From an uncultured Carboxylicivirga sp. (lineage in GTDB: Bacteria > Bacteroidota > Bacteroidia > Bacteroidales > Marinilabiliaceae), in NCBI RefSeq assembly GCF_963668385.1, contig NZ_OY764327.1, positions 4,560,501 to 4,624,500 of the forward strand: a stretch of DNA of 64,000 nucleotides, read 5' to 3'. Positions within the stretch are counted from its first letter, which is position 1. Every line of letters begins with the position of its first letter. Below are positions 7,614-15,883 of the stretch, one piece after another. A program made the position numbers and the translations under genes. The notes beneath the pieces were generated by a model. It saw only the letters and a list, made by a program, of their open reading frames with translations. It was not told the DNA's origin and did not search any database.

Positions 7614-7683
7614 GTTTACATATGTAATTACACATGTAAACATAAACTCATGCATGTGCAATGTATAAATATACACTTGTATA
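7614..7683. promoter_or_regulatory. Abutting pair of TTACAnnTGTAA palindromes plus a related site
   Basis: TTACATATGTAA (7616-7627) and TTACACATGTAA (7628-7639) are directly adjacent 12-bp palindromes. Flanked by GTT and AAC-type ends, the whole 28-bp block 7614-7641 is itself almost a perfect inverted repeat. A related TATACACTTGTATA follows at 7670-7683. The place is unusual for an operator: both neighbouring transcription units end here. The same paired layout recurs at 10701-10724. Confidence 0.5.
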
Positions 7684-7692
7684 ATTATACAC

Positions 7693-7717
7693 AAAAAAAA
7701 CCGGACAAAATGTCCGG
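7693..7717 (-). terminator. Rho-independent terminator of pyrK-pyrD
   Basis: CCGGAC (7701-7706) pairs with GTCCGG (7712-7717). On the minus strand eight T follow (7693-7700). Confidence 0.95.
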
Positions 7718-7742
7718 CTGTAAGGTCAATAGAATGATATGC

Positions 7743-8654
7743 TTATACTTCCATAGCTCCAATTAATTCTGAAGCACTTTTAAAGCCATTCTCTTTACAA
7801 TATTTCTCTATTCCTTCAACAATCTTAACTGTAACTAATGGATCAACAAAATTAGCTGTACCTACTTGCACTGCTGAAGCTCCAGCCAACATAAATTCAA
7901 TAGCATCAGTTGCATTCATTATCCCCCCCATACCTACAATTGGAATCTTTACAGCTTGTGCAACCTGCCATACCATACGTAAAGCAACTGGTTTCACCGC
8001 AGGTCCTGATAAACCGCCTGTTATAGTAGATAAAACCGGACGACGTGTCTTTGCATTAATAGCCATCCCTAGTAATGTATTAATTAATGATACTGAATCA
8101 GCTCCATTATCCTCAACAGCCTTTGCTATTTCAGTTATATCAGTAACATTAGGTGATAACTTCACTATTAAATGCTTTTTATACACCTTTCGTACAGCAC
8201 TTACAACCGCAACAGCAGAAGGACAACTGGTTCCGAATGCCATTCCACCTTCTTTTACATTCGGGCATGAAATGTTTAATTCAATTCCAGGAATGTTATC
8301 TAATGAATTTACCACTTCGGCCGTTTCAACGTATTCATCTATTGTTGAACCCGATACATTAACCAACATATTGGTATCATAGTCCTTTATGCGAGGGTAA
8401 ATAGTATCAGCAAAATAGTGAACTCCTTTATTTTGAAGCCCCACGGCATTAAGCATACCTTTAGGAGTTTCCGCCATTCGTGGATAAGGATTTCCTTCGC
8501 GATGGTTTAAAGTTGTACCTTTTACTAATACACCGCCTAAGCGCGCAATATCAAAAAAGTCCATAAACTCCTCACCATAACCAAAGGTTCCTGAGGCTGT
8601 CATTACCGGGTTCTTCAACTTCAACCCGTTTAAATTAATATTTAAGTCTACCAT
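7743..8654 (-). CDS. pyrD: Dihydroorotate dehydrogenase B, catalytic subunit
   Basis: 303-residue class 1B enzyme (PyrDB). It oxidises dihydroorotate to orotate in pyrimidine synthesis using FMN and passes electrons to PyrK and NAD+. Visible: N-terminal [31 protein letters not shown], the active-site loop [13 protein letters not shown] (the Cys is the catalytic base in class 1 enzymes), [11 protein letters not shown], and the phosphate-binding C-terminal part [29 protein letters not shown]. The start overlaps the 3' end of pyrK by 7 nt, so the two are translationally coupled. Confidence 0.97.
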   Translation of the reverse strand: MVDLNINLNGLKLKNPVMTASGTFGYGEEFMDFFDIARLGGVLVKGTTLNHREGNPYPRMAETPKGMLNAVGLQNKGVHYFADTIYPRIKDYDTNMLVNVSGSTIDEYVETAEVVNSLDNIPGIELNISCPNVKEGGMAFGTSCPSAVAVVSAVRKVYKKHLIVKLSPNVTDITEIAKAVEDNGADSVSLINTLLGMAINAKTRRPVLSTITGGLSGPAVKPVALRMVWQVAQAVKIPIVGMGGIMNATDAIEFMLAGASAVQVGTANFVDPLVTVKIVEGIEKYCKENGFKSASELIGAMEV

Positions 8655-9418
8655 TTTAAATAAGTTGAATCAAAAACTGGCCCGTCAGTACAGGTACATT
8701 TATTTCCATCAATAGTATCAGCAACACAGCATAAGCAAGCTCCAAAACCACATGCCATATGGTTTTCTAAAGAAACCTGGCATCTAATTTCATGATTACG
8801 AGCATATTTAGCTACAACTTTCATCATAGCTTCTGGTCCACAGGTATAAATCCAATCTATTTCTGGATTTTGAGTGCGCATAACAGGATGATGAATCACA
8901 AATCCTTTGACACCCTCTGATCCATCCTCTGTTGTTGTATATACTTCGCCAAGCTCCTTAAATTCATCTAATGCTATTAAACCTTCGGCACTGCGAGCTC
9001 CTAAAAGAAAACGTGGTTTTATTCCGTTGGCTTTCAAATGGCGCCCCATATACAACAAGGGAGCTATTCCACATCCTCCACCAACTAATAATACGTTATC
9101 TTTATCTGGTAATGAGAACCAATTACCTAGAGGATAGACCAGGTTACATTTGTCACCTTCTTTTAAAGTACCCATTAATCGGGTTCCTTCGCCAATTTCT
9201 TGTACTAAAAGTTTCATGGTATTGGCTTCCGAATCTACATCATGTATAGAGATGGGTCTTCTTAAAAAAGTGTCAGGTCCATTTTCAACCTTCACTTCTA
9301 CAAACTGGCCAGGCATCATATGAGGTAGTTTGTTCGGATGTTTAAGAGTTAACACCACGTACTCATGATTCAGGCGTTGATTACTGATTACAGTAAAGTC
9401 GTCGATATATTTTTTCAT
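8648..9418 (-). CDS. pyrK: Dihydroorotate dehydrogenase B, electron-transfer subunit
   Basis: 256 residues. Ferredoxin-reductase fold binding FAD ([10 protein letters not shown] motif, R-x-x-P-x-S), NAD ([15 protein letters not shown]) and a C-terminal 2Fe-2S cluster. The cluster cysteines are visible as C223-x4-C228-x2-C231 and C241/C243, in [14 protein letters not shown] and NKCTC. It transfers electrons from PyrD to NAD+. First gene of the pyrK-pyrD operon. Its leader contains a palindrome at 9453-9468 that may be an operator. Confidence 0.97.
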   Translation of the reverse strand: MKKYIDDFTVISNQRLNHEYVVLTLKHPNKLPHMMPGQFVEVKVENGPDTFLRRPISIHDVDSEANTMKLLVQEIGEGTRLMGTLKEGDKCNLVYPLGNWFSLPDKDNVLLVGGGCGIAPLLYMGRHLKANGIKPRFLLGARSAEGLIALDEFKELGEVYTTTEDGSEGVKGFVIHHPVMRTQNPEIDWIYTCGPEAMMKVVAKYARNHEIRCQVSLENHMACGFGACLCCVADTIDGNKCTCTDGPVFDSTYLKW

Positions 9419-9452
9419 GCTAAAATACTTGCAACATCAAGATTCATAGTTA

Positions 9453-9491
9453 GTTTACTTTTGTAAACATGACTAAATTGCTGCAAATATA
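9453..9491 (-). promoter_or_regulatory. pyrK promoter -7 element and leader palindrome
   Basis: On the minus strand TATATTTG at 9484-9491 fits the -7 consensus; no good -33 was found. Downstream of the expected start of transcription lies GTTTACTTTTGTAAAC (9453-9468), a 6-4-6 palindrome related to the TTACA/TGTAA sites around the XRE gene. A repressor bound there would block the pyrimidine operon. This is inference. Confidence 0.5.
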
Positions 9492-9607
9492 CCAAAAATT
9501 AATGAGTTTGATAAGAGTAGCTCTCTAATAACACAGCATGAAAATTAGGAAAAGTGGATCTATCTGTCTCAGCCATTATAGAATGATATTATGAGCCACT
9601 AAAATTC

Positions 9608-10060
9608 TTAATCTGGTTTATACTCTGTAAACGATTTATCGGTATAGAATACAATAATGCGTTCAATCTTTTTATCGTTAGATACAAATGGCTCTTTTTC
9701 GATAGCTGGTGCTACATTAATCTTAGGTTTATTAGAAAATACAGGTGGTTTTTCCATTTTGATATTCGGTTTTTCGGGCTCCTTCTTATCTTCAACAACC
9801 TTTTGCGACATTGGTATCGACATTTGACTAATAGAAGGCTTATTTGCTCCATTTTTTAGCATTGGACCTTCACCTGTAATTAACCAATCTCCATTTATAT
9901 GCGGAAAACTACTGATTAGTTTCGAAAGAAAATCTAATCCGGGCTTATTTCTACCAGACATGATATGAGAAATACCGGAACGCTGTACACCAATGATATC
10001 TGCTAATCTGGATGGTGTCAACTTTTCGTGTTTAAGTATAGCTTCTAAACGTTCTTTCAT
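9608..10060 (-). CDS. XRE-family helix-turn-helix transcriptional regulator
   Basis: 150 residues. Residues 1-70 are an XRE/CI-type HTH: MKERLEAILKHEKLTPSRLADIIG, then VQRSGISHIMSGRNKPG as turn and recognition helix, then LDFLSKLISSFPHINGDWLITGEG, a very common Bacteroidota form. The C-terminal half is a Pro/Lys-rich linker (EDKKEPEKPNIKMEKPPVFSNKPK) and a short hydrophobic tail (IERIIVFYTDKSFTEYKPD); there is no peptidase domain. The upstream region carries three TTACAnnTGTAA-like sites at exact 45-bp spacing, suggesting autoregulation. The regulated pathway is unknown; the same motif lies in the pyrK leader. Confidence 0.85.
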   Translation of the reverse strand: MKERLEAILKHEKLTPSRLADIIGVQRSGISHIMSGRNKPGLDFLSKLISSFPHINGDWLITGEGPMLKNGANKPSISQMSIPMSQKVVEDKKEPEKPNIKMEKPPVFSNKPKINVAPAIEKEPFVSNDKKIERIIVFYTDKSFTEYKPD

Positions 10061-10098
10061 GGTTATTTAATCAATAAGTAAATCTGATTAATAAATAG

Positions 10099-10200
10099 TT
10101 ACAATTGTACATTAGTTTTTACAAATCTGTACGCAATTGGTAAATACAAATGTAACTATAAAATTACAAATAACAAAAGTATCTGAATTTACATTTGTAT
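10099..10200. promoter_or_regulatory. Three operator-like palindromes at 45-bp spacing upstream of the XRE gene
   Basis: TTACAATTGTAC (10099-10110), ATACAAATGTAA (10144-10155) and TTACATTTGTAT (10189-10200) each match TTACAnnTGTAA in 11 of 12 positions, and their starts are exactly 45 nt apart. The second contains TACATTTG on the minus strand, a -7 consensus for the XRE gene, so binding would overlap its promoter. Confidence 0.55.
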
Positions 10201-10947
10201 CTATTTTATTTATGTGTTCACATTACTAATCATATGCACTCATCCTTATAAATACAGCCAATACAACTCTATTATTTACCTATTCTTGCACTTTAGTTAA
10301 ATTTAGTTAAGTAGTTGCATTAATGTTTTTTAACAATGTTTGCTTATGGTTTAAATAACGCTGAAAGCTTCCGTAGTAAGACATTTTAACACCTCTATAC
10401 TCCTCACATACACAGTTATTTGCATATATGTAAATTATAACTTTATGTAACTTGTATTATTTACTGGTTATTAGTTGTTTAAGTAGTTTTTATGAACAAA
10501 TTTAGGCTGATTTAGTTTGTGTTATTACAGATGTATTCATATTTATTAACGTATTAATACAATTGAATGATATATATTACTGGTATTGTGTGTATTATGA
10601 AACACTTTTTCACTATTATAACAGTATGTCCACGAGTTTCTAGATGTGATTTAACGGTAGACAATTGTAAACTGTTGAAATTTTTTAGATTTTATTTGAT
10701 TTACTCATGTAATTACATAAGTAAACTACATCTCTCTAGCCTATTTTAATAATCTGATGAAATATGTAAACTCACAATGCGAAAAAATGCATATGTTTAT
10801 ACAGTAAAGCCATTATTATGCTTAAAAATCTAATTTTGATATTTATTAACAACTATAAGTAACGTTTTAAATATCTTGTAGAAAATGGATTAATTATTGT
10901 TAAGTGTAATAATTTAAATCTCCTTTTTCAGGTTAATCGAAAAGATG
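10201..10947. other. Long gene-free AT-rich stretch with one more palindrome pair
   Basis: No gene is visible in about 750 nt; a 60-codon open frame near 10567 has no protein-like character. It holds a second abutting pair, TTACTCATGTAA (10701-10712) and TTACATAAGTAA (10713-10724), inside a nearly perfect 26-bp palindrome, plus several loose half-sites (10421-10434, 10661-10672, 10763-10771). Confidence 0.5.
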
Positions 10948-10955
10948 TAATTTTG
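10948..10955 (+). promoter_or_regulatory. -7 element of mntP, very short leader
   Basis: TAATTTTG matches TAnnTTTG and ends only 14 nt before the mntP ATG, so the transcript would be almost leaderless. No clear -33 TTTG at the expected distance. No yybP-ykoY (manganese) riboswitch fits in this space. Confidence 0.5.
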
Positions 10956-10969
10956 CGCAAAATCATTTT

Positions 10970-11530
10970 ATGGAGTTTTTATCGTTATTACTAATTGCAA
11001 TTGCATTAGCAATGGATTCATTTGCCGTTTCCATAACTGTTGGATTATCCATTAAAAAAATAAAATTCAACCCTGTTGGAAAAGTTTGTTTGCTATTTGC
11101 ATTTTTTCAGGGTATAATGCCTGTTATTGGATGGCTTCTAGGACAATCATTCGCAGATTCTATTAGTGCCTATGATCATTGGGTAGTTTTTGCATTGTTA
11201 TTATTTATTGGTGGTAAAATGTTGTACGAGGCTTTTCAGTACAACGAATCGGCTCCTTTTGTAAACGCATACAACAATAAAACAATAACCATGCTGGCAA
11301 TTGCAACCAGTATCGATGCTTTAGCTGTTGGTATTAGTTTTTCGCTATTAAATGTAGATATTGTATTTCCAGCTATTGTAATTGGTATCGTTACCTTTAT
11401 TTTTTCTCATTTAGGCATTGCCATCGGTTGGAAATTAGGTAGTATTTTTAGAAATAAAATTGAAATTATTGGAGGTATCTTACTTATTGGGATTGGTGTC
11501 AAGATATTAATTGAACATTTGCTAATGTAA
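10970..11530 (+). CDS. mntP: Putative manganese efflux pump MntP
   Basis: 186 residues, normal for the family, with six hydrophobic segments in two homologous halves. The conserved acidic motifs in helix 1 of each half are present: ALAMDSFAVS (about 13-22) and ATSIDALAVG (about 111-120). MntP exports Mn2+ across the inner membrane and protects against manganese overload. Monogenic. The promoter appears to sit directly in front of the start codon, so no manganese riboswitch is evident. Confidence 0.93.
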   Translation: MEFLSLLLIAIALAMDSFAVSITVGLSIKKIKFNPVGKVCLLFAFFQGIMPVIGWLLGQSFADSISAYDHWVVFALLLFIGGKMLYEAFQYNESAPFVNAYNNKTITMLAIATSIDALAVGISFSLLNVDIVFPAIVIGIVTFIFSHLGIAIGWKLGSIFRNKIEIIGGILLIGIGVKILIEHLLM

Positions 11531-11557
11531 AAAGGGATGAACAAAATTGCTCATCCC
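11529..11557 (-). terminator. Terminator between mntP and flavodoxin gene
   Basis: GGGATGA (11534-11540) pairs with TCATCCC (11551-11557). On the minus strand five T follow, so it serves the flavodoxin operon. As RNA it can also fold for mntP but lacks T there. Confidence 0.8.
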
Positions 11558-11587
11558 TCATTAATTATAAAGTAATATCGGTTGTTA

Positions 11588-12094
11588 TCAAGCAAACTCT
11601 TTTTTAAGTTTCTCTACCCACGCTTCAATGCGCTCGTTACTTAGAGCAGCCTGATTTTCAATATCAAGAGCTAACCCTACAAACTGATCTCCACGCTGAG
11701 CTTTACTTCCTTCAAATTCGTAACCATCGGTTGATGTAAAACCAACGATTTTACCACCTCGTTCTTCCAGAAATTCAGCCATTAAACCAATTCCATCCAC
11801 AAAATTTTCAGAGTAACCTTTTTGGTCTCCACCTCCAAAAATAGCAAATCGTTTACTTTTCAGTTTTTCATCTTCGATAGACGGTAGAAATTCATCCCAA
11901 TAATTGGGTAATTCTCCATCAAACCAGGTTGGAACGGCCAATATGTAATTCGTAAATTTCATAAAATCCTCGCCTGTAGCAACATCAATGTCAACAGCTG
12001 TTACATTATCTGCACCTAACAACTTGAGAATTTTCTTTACTTGTTGTCCGGTTTTTACCGAACGGTAACTATAAAATATACCAGTATCTTTCAT
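11588..12094 (-). CDS. Flavodoxin
   Basis: 168 residues, FldA-like length. The first strand is TGIFYSYRSVKTGQQVKKI. Where classical flavodoxins have the phosphate loop T/S-x-T-G-x-T, this protein has a diverged S-Y-R-S-V-K-T-G-Q. The flavin-flanking loop VPTWFDGELPNYWDEFLP corresponds to the usual (S/T)-T-W-x-x-G-E-L, and FGGGDQKGYSENFVDGIG is the standard G-G-G-D-Q-x-x-Y. Cytoplasmic FMN electron carrier. It starts 18 nt after the E1 gene on the same strand, so it is probably cotranscribed with the 2-oxoacid dehydrogenase. A functional link is inference. Confidence 0.9.
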   Translation of the reverse strand: MKDTGIFYSYRSVKTGQQVKKILKLLGADNVTAVDIDVATGEDFMKFTNYILAVPTWFDGELPNYWDEFLPSIEDEKLKSKRFAIFGGGDQKGYSENFVDGIGLMAEFLEERGGKIVGFTSTDGYEFEGSKAQRGDQFVGLALDIENQAALSNERIEAWVEKLKKEFA

Positions 12095-12111
12095 AATTCG
12101 TTGCTTAGGAT

Positions 12112-14157
12112 TTAATAGGATAACAGATCTTTGGCTGCATCATAAATTTTATCAGTATTAGGCAGAATTGCTGCTTCTAATGTACGGTTAAAACCAACCG
12201 GTGTAAAAGATGAACCTACACGACGAACCGGAGCATCAAGATATTGGAATCCGTCCGTACTAATTAATGATGCAACTTCGCCACCAAATCCAGCAAATAC
12301 TTTATCTTCATGAACAACCAATGCTCGTGAAGTTTTCTTAACCGATTCAAGAATGGTTTCATTATCTAATGGCGATAACGAACGTAGATCAACCACTTCA
12401 ACATTTCCTAAACCTTCTTTTTCTAGTTTTTCGGCCACTTCTAAGCACATATGCGTAGTGTTTCCGTATGTAAAGATACTTAAATCAGTACCTTCGCGAC
12501 GAATACGTGCTTTTCCAAACGGAACTTCAAAATCATCAGGAATTGGAGTTGCCGCTTTTGGAGCATTGTATAATGCTTTAGGCTCCATAAACATAGTCAT
12601 ACCTTCTGATCGCATTGAAGTACGTAACAAACCTGCCGCATCATCGGCAAACGAAGGATATACCACACGTACCCCCGGGAAAGTAGTAAGAGCACCTTCT
12701 ATGTTTTGGGAGTGATACAAACCACCACCAATATAACCTCCAGATGCTAAACGTACTGTGATATTAGGTGAAAACTGTCCTTTTGTTCTCCAATATTCGT
12801 GGGTAGTTTCAACAAATTGTTCCATTGCGGGCCAGAAATAATCGGCAAACTCGGCACCTTCAACAACCACTCTGATATTTTTATTATACCGAACCATACC
12901 ATTGGCGGTTCCCATAATAAAATCCTCAGCAATAGGAGCATTAAAGACTCGTTTTTTGCCAAACTCTTGCTGCATCCCTTTCGAAACATTAAAGATTCCA
13001 CCTTTGTCTTTATTGGCAATATCTTGTCCCCAAAGATAGGTGTCAGGATTATGACGAAACTCTGCTTTAAGCGTTTCGTTTAGTCCTTGAATAAGCTTCA
13101 TTGGTTCACCATCCTGGTTATGCGTTCCGTTAGGATATTTATCTGAAACATAAGGTTCAGGAATTACAAAATCGCTAGCTGATTCGGGTGTTGGATGAGG
13201 CGCTGCCATACCTTTACGGTGAGCCACTTTTACCTCTGCAGCCACTTCAGCTTCGATGTTGGCTAATTCTTCTTCTGTTGCTCTTTCATATCGTAAAAGT
13301 AAACGCTTATATTTTGCTAATGGATCGTACTCTTTTACATAACCTAGCTCATTATCATCGCGATACAATTCATGGCGATCAGAGTTACTATGAGAATGAA
13401 TACGAACACAGTTGGCATGTACAATTACGGGTTTTTGATTCTCTTCGGCCCATTTACTGGCTTCAGCCATGGTATTCATCGAATCAAATACATCTTTACC
13501 ATTACAATACATAATGCGCAAGTGCTTAAAACCTTCAAAGTTACGAGCTACTTTTCTATTGGCTGTCTGGTCTTTCTTTGGAACCGAAATACCATAACCA
13601 TTATCCTGGAAAACAAAAATAACAGGTAATTGCTCACGCGATGCACCGTTAACAGCCTCATACACGTATCCTTCCGAAACCGAAGATTCTCCTTGAGAAC
13701 TTATTGCCACCCCTTTGTTCTCGTATGTTTTTATGGCTCGCGCCACACCGACAGCATGTAAGGTATGGTTACCAGTACATGACGAAACATTATGAATGTT
13801 CCATTCGGGTTTTGCAAAGTGGTTCGACATATGTCGACCACCACCAGCAACATCAGCATCTTTTGAAATACCGTTGTATATGATTTCTTCTGCTGTTAAA
13901 CCTGCAGAAACATTGGTTACCAAATCGCGGTAATATGGGAATAAATGGTCTTTGCTTCGGTCAAAAACCTGACCGATTGCTAATTGAATTCCATCGTGTC
14001 CTGCTGCCGGAGCGTGATAAGACCAACCTATTGCCTGTTTCAGGTAATTAGGTGCTTTTTCGTCAAGGGTACGACCTAAAAATAGTAGACGATACCACTT
14101 TAACAAAGTGTCTTTATCTGTTTTTCTGATGGAATATATTTTTGGAATATCACTCAT
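12112..14157 (-). CDS. 2-oxoisovalerate dehydrogenase E1, fused alpha-beta subunits
   Basis: 681 residues from the ATG at 14157 (MSDIPKIYSIR); a TTG 18 nt upstream would add six residues and is less likely. The first half is the E1alpha thiamine-diphosphate part, with AAGHDGIQLAIGQ, the TPP motif QGESSVSEGY...FQDNGYGIS (about 155-191) and HSHSNSDRHELYR. From about residue 350 comes the E1beta part: GQDIANKDKGGIFNVSKGM and FNAPIAEDFIMGTANGM, ending in APVRRVGSSFTP. It decarboxylates branched-chain 2-oxoacids (or a related substrate) and acylates E2. The fused form is common in Bacteroidota. It follows E2 with a 21-nt gap. No E3 is present in the window. Confidence 0.93.
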   Translation of the reverse strand: MSDIPKIYSIRKTDKDTLLKWYRLLFLGRTLDEKAPNYLKQAIGWSYHAPAAGHDGIQLAIGQVFDRSKDHLFPYYRDLVTNVSAGLTAEEIIYNGISKDADVAGGGRHMSNHFAKPEWNIHNVSSCTGNHTLHAVGVARAIKTYENKGVAISSQGESSVSEGYVYEAVNGASREQLPVIFVFQDNGYGISVPKKDQTANRKVARNFEGFKHLRIMYCNGKDVFDSMNTMAEASKWAEENQKPVIVHANCVRIHSHSNSDRHELYRDDNELGYVKEYDPLAKYKRLLLRYERATEEELANIEAEVAAEVKVAHRKGMAAPHPTPESASDFVIPEPYVSDKYPNGTHNQDGEPMKLIQGLNETLKAEFRHNPDTYLWGQDIANKDKGGIFNVSKGMQQEFGKKRVFNAPIAEDFIMGTANGMVRYNKNIRVVVEGAEFADYFWPAMEQFVETTHEYWRTKGQFSPNITVRLASGGYIGGGLYHSQNIEGALTTFPGVRVVYPSFADDAAGLLRTSMRSEGMTMFMEPKALYNAPKAATPIPDDFEVPFGKARIRREGTDLSIFTYGNTTHMCLEVAEKLEKEGLGNVEVVDLRSLSPLDNETILESVKKTSRALVVHEDKVFAGFGGEVASLISTDGFQYLDAPVRRVGSSFTPVGFNRTLEAAILPNTDKIYDAAKDLLSY

Positions 14158-14178
14158 CTTGAATACTTTAAACAATGA

Positions 14179-15495
14179 TTAAATTTCCGAATTGATATCA
14201 AACTCTTCGATATAATCGGCTATACGTCTTAGGAAGTTACCTCCTAGCATACCATCCACAATTCTATGATCGTATGATAATGATAAGAACATTTTATGTC
14301 GGATACCAATTACATCACCAGTAGGTGTTTCAATAACTGCAGGTTTCTTTTCTATTGCACCAATGGCTAAAATAGCAACCTGTGGCTGATTAATAATCGG
14401 TGTACCAATAATGTTTTTAAATGATCCGAAATTGGTAATAGTAAATGTACCTCCTTGAATATCATCAGCTCCCAATTTATTGTTGCGGGCCAATTCTGCC
14501 AAGCGATTGATATCACCTGATAAACCAACAAGGTTCTTTTGATCGGCTTGTTTGATTACCGGAACAATTAGGTTTCCAGAAGGAAGAGCAACTGCCATAC
14601 CAATATTCACATTCTTGCGCATGATGATTTTATCACCATCAACAGATGCATTTACACCAGGAAAATCGCGTAAAGCTTTGGCTACAGCCTGAGTAAAAAT
14701 TGGCATAAAAGTAATTTTCTCACCATATTTTTTCTGGAATTGATCTTTTACTTTATTACGCCATAATACTACATTAGTAACGTCAGCTTCTACTACACTA
14801 GTTACATGTGGCGACACTTGCTTAGACATAACCATATGCTCAGCAATCAACTTACGCATGCGATCCATCTCAACAATCTCGTCGTTGGCCGATACAGATA
14901 CATGAACTTTTGGTTGTTCTTTTGGAGCAGCCGGAGCTGGAGTTGCAACTGGTTTAGATTCTGCTTTAGGTGACGATGCTGGAGTATCCTTACTTCTATT
15001 AGAAAGATAATCAAGCATATCCTGCTTAGTTACTCTACCATCTTTGCCGGTACCTTTAACTTGTTCTAACTCATCAAAACCAATTCCTTCTGTTTCGGCC
15101 ATGCTACGCACCAATGGAGAATAAAAGCGATCAGAAGATTTATTAATATCTGAAGTACTGGTACTTTCAGATGCGGTAGTAGTGCTTGCTTCAGTAGGAG
15201 CACTTACTGGTTTGTCAGCTTCTGCTGCTGAGCCATCATCAGTATCTTCCGCTCCTTCAAGCAAAATAATAGCTACTGGTTCTCCAACCGCAACCACATC
15301 ATCTACCTGATATTTAATTGATTTAACAGTACCTGCAACCGGAGATGGTATTTCTGAATCTACCTTATCTGTTGCTATTTCCAGTAAGACATCATCTTCC
15401 TGAATGGTATCACCTTCCGAGACAAACCATTTTGTAATTGTTGCCTCTTCAACACTTTCGCCCATCTTAGGCATCAGTATTTCAAATGTTGACAT
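14179..15495 (-). CDS. Dihydrolipoamide acyltransferase E2 of a 2-oxoacid dehydrogenase
   Basis: 438 residues from ATG 15495 (MSTFEILMPKMGES). Domain order: lipoyl domain 1-80 with the lipoylated Lys44 in EIATDKVDSEIPSP; an Ala/Ser/Thr/Glu-rich linker; the E1/E3-binding domain (about 130-170, YSPLVRSMAETEGI...GTGKDGRVTKQDML); a second Ala/Pro linker; then the catalytic domain with the H-x-x-x-D-G signature (YDHRIVDG) near the C-terminus. It transfers the acyl group to CoA in the branched-chain 2-oxoacid complex. First gene of the operon E2-E1-flavodoxin, behind a near-consensus promoter. Confidence 0.94.
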   Translation of the reverse strand: MSTFEILMPKMGESVEEATITKWFVSEGDTIQEDDVLLEIATDKVDSEIPSPVAGTVKSIKYQVDDVVAVGEPVAIILLEGAEDTDDGSAAEADKPVSAPTEASTTTASESTSTSDINKSSDRFYSPLVRSMAETEGIGFDELEQVKGTGKDGRVTKQDMLDYLSNRSKDTPASSPKAESKPVATPAPAAPKEQPKVHVSVSANDEIVEMDRMRKLIAEHMVMSKQVSPHVTSVVEADVTNVVLWRNKVKDQFQKKYGEKITFMPIFTQAVAKALRDFPGVNASVDGDKIIMRKNVNIGMAVALPSGNLIVPVIKQADQKNLVGLSGDINRLAELARNNKLGADDIQGGTFTITNFGSFKNIIGTPIINQPQVAILAIGAIEKKPAVIETPTGDVIGIRHKMFLSLSYDHRIVDGMLGGNFLRRIADYIEEFDINSEI

Positions 15496-15530
15496 ATTAT
15501 TAAATTTAAATAATCTAAATAAAAACAAGG

Positions 15531-15561
15531 CAAATATAATGCATGGTATTATTTAAACAAA
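15531..15561 (-). promoter_or_regulatory. Consensus Bacteroidota promoter for the E2-E1-flavodoxin operon
   Basis: Minus strand TTTG (15558-15561), exactly 19 nt, then TATATTTG (15531-15538), 35 nt before the E2 start. This is the best promoter match in the window. Confidence 0.85.
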
Positions 15562-15883
15562 TTCTAAATAAATCATTACGCCTTCTTTCGCAATTTCTAA
15601 CAATCAAACTTTATAAAGGTTCTAAATAAGGTATTTTTACTTTTCATAATTCTTGAAACAATCCACAAAAGTATCAGGAACACAAGGGGCTAATAAATTA
15701 TTAAATAATATTAACCAATGCGTATTTACTTATAACTTCTTCTACATCTATTGGAACGGAATTATCAATTCATCTGGAAAGTGAAACTGTTTAATTAAGT
15801 TTTTGGACGATCGTTATAATTTAGTTTATTTTGAAGCGTTTTAAATTAAGCAACAAAGAAGAATTAGTATAAATTTTAAAACT
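15562..15883. other. Divergent intergenic region
   Basis: Holds the upstream part of the E2 promoter and, presumably, the promoter of the M13 peptidase gene. A TTATTTTG near 15823-15830 is only a poor -7 match. No other structure seen. Confidence 0.3.

Noticed and set aside
7614-7641. CRISPR-like repeats
   Set aside because: Only two touching 12-bp palindromes; no repeat-spacer periodicity and no cas genes anywhere in the window.
10567-10749. 60-codon open frame between the XRE gene and mntP
   Set aside because: No protein-like pattern; it overlaps palindromic, probably regulatory DNA.
10921-10969. yybP-ykoY manganese riboswitch before mntP
   Set aside because: The -7 element lies only 14 nt before the start codon, leaving no room for the aptamer.
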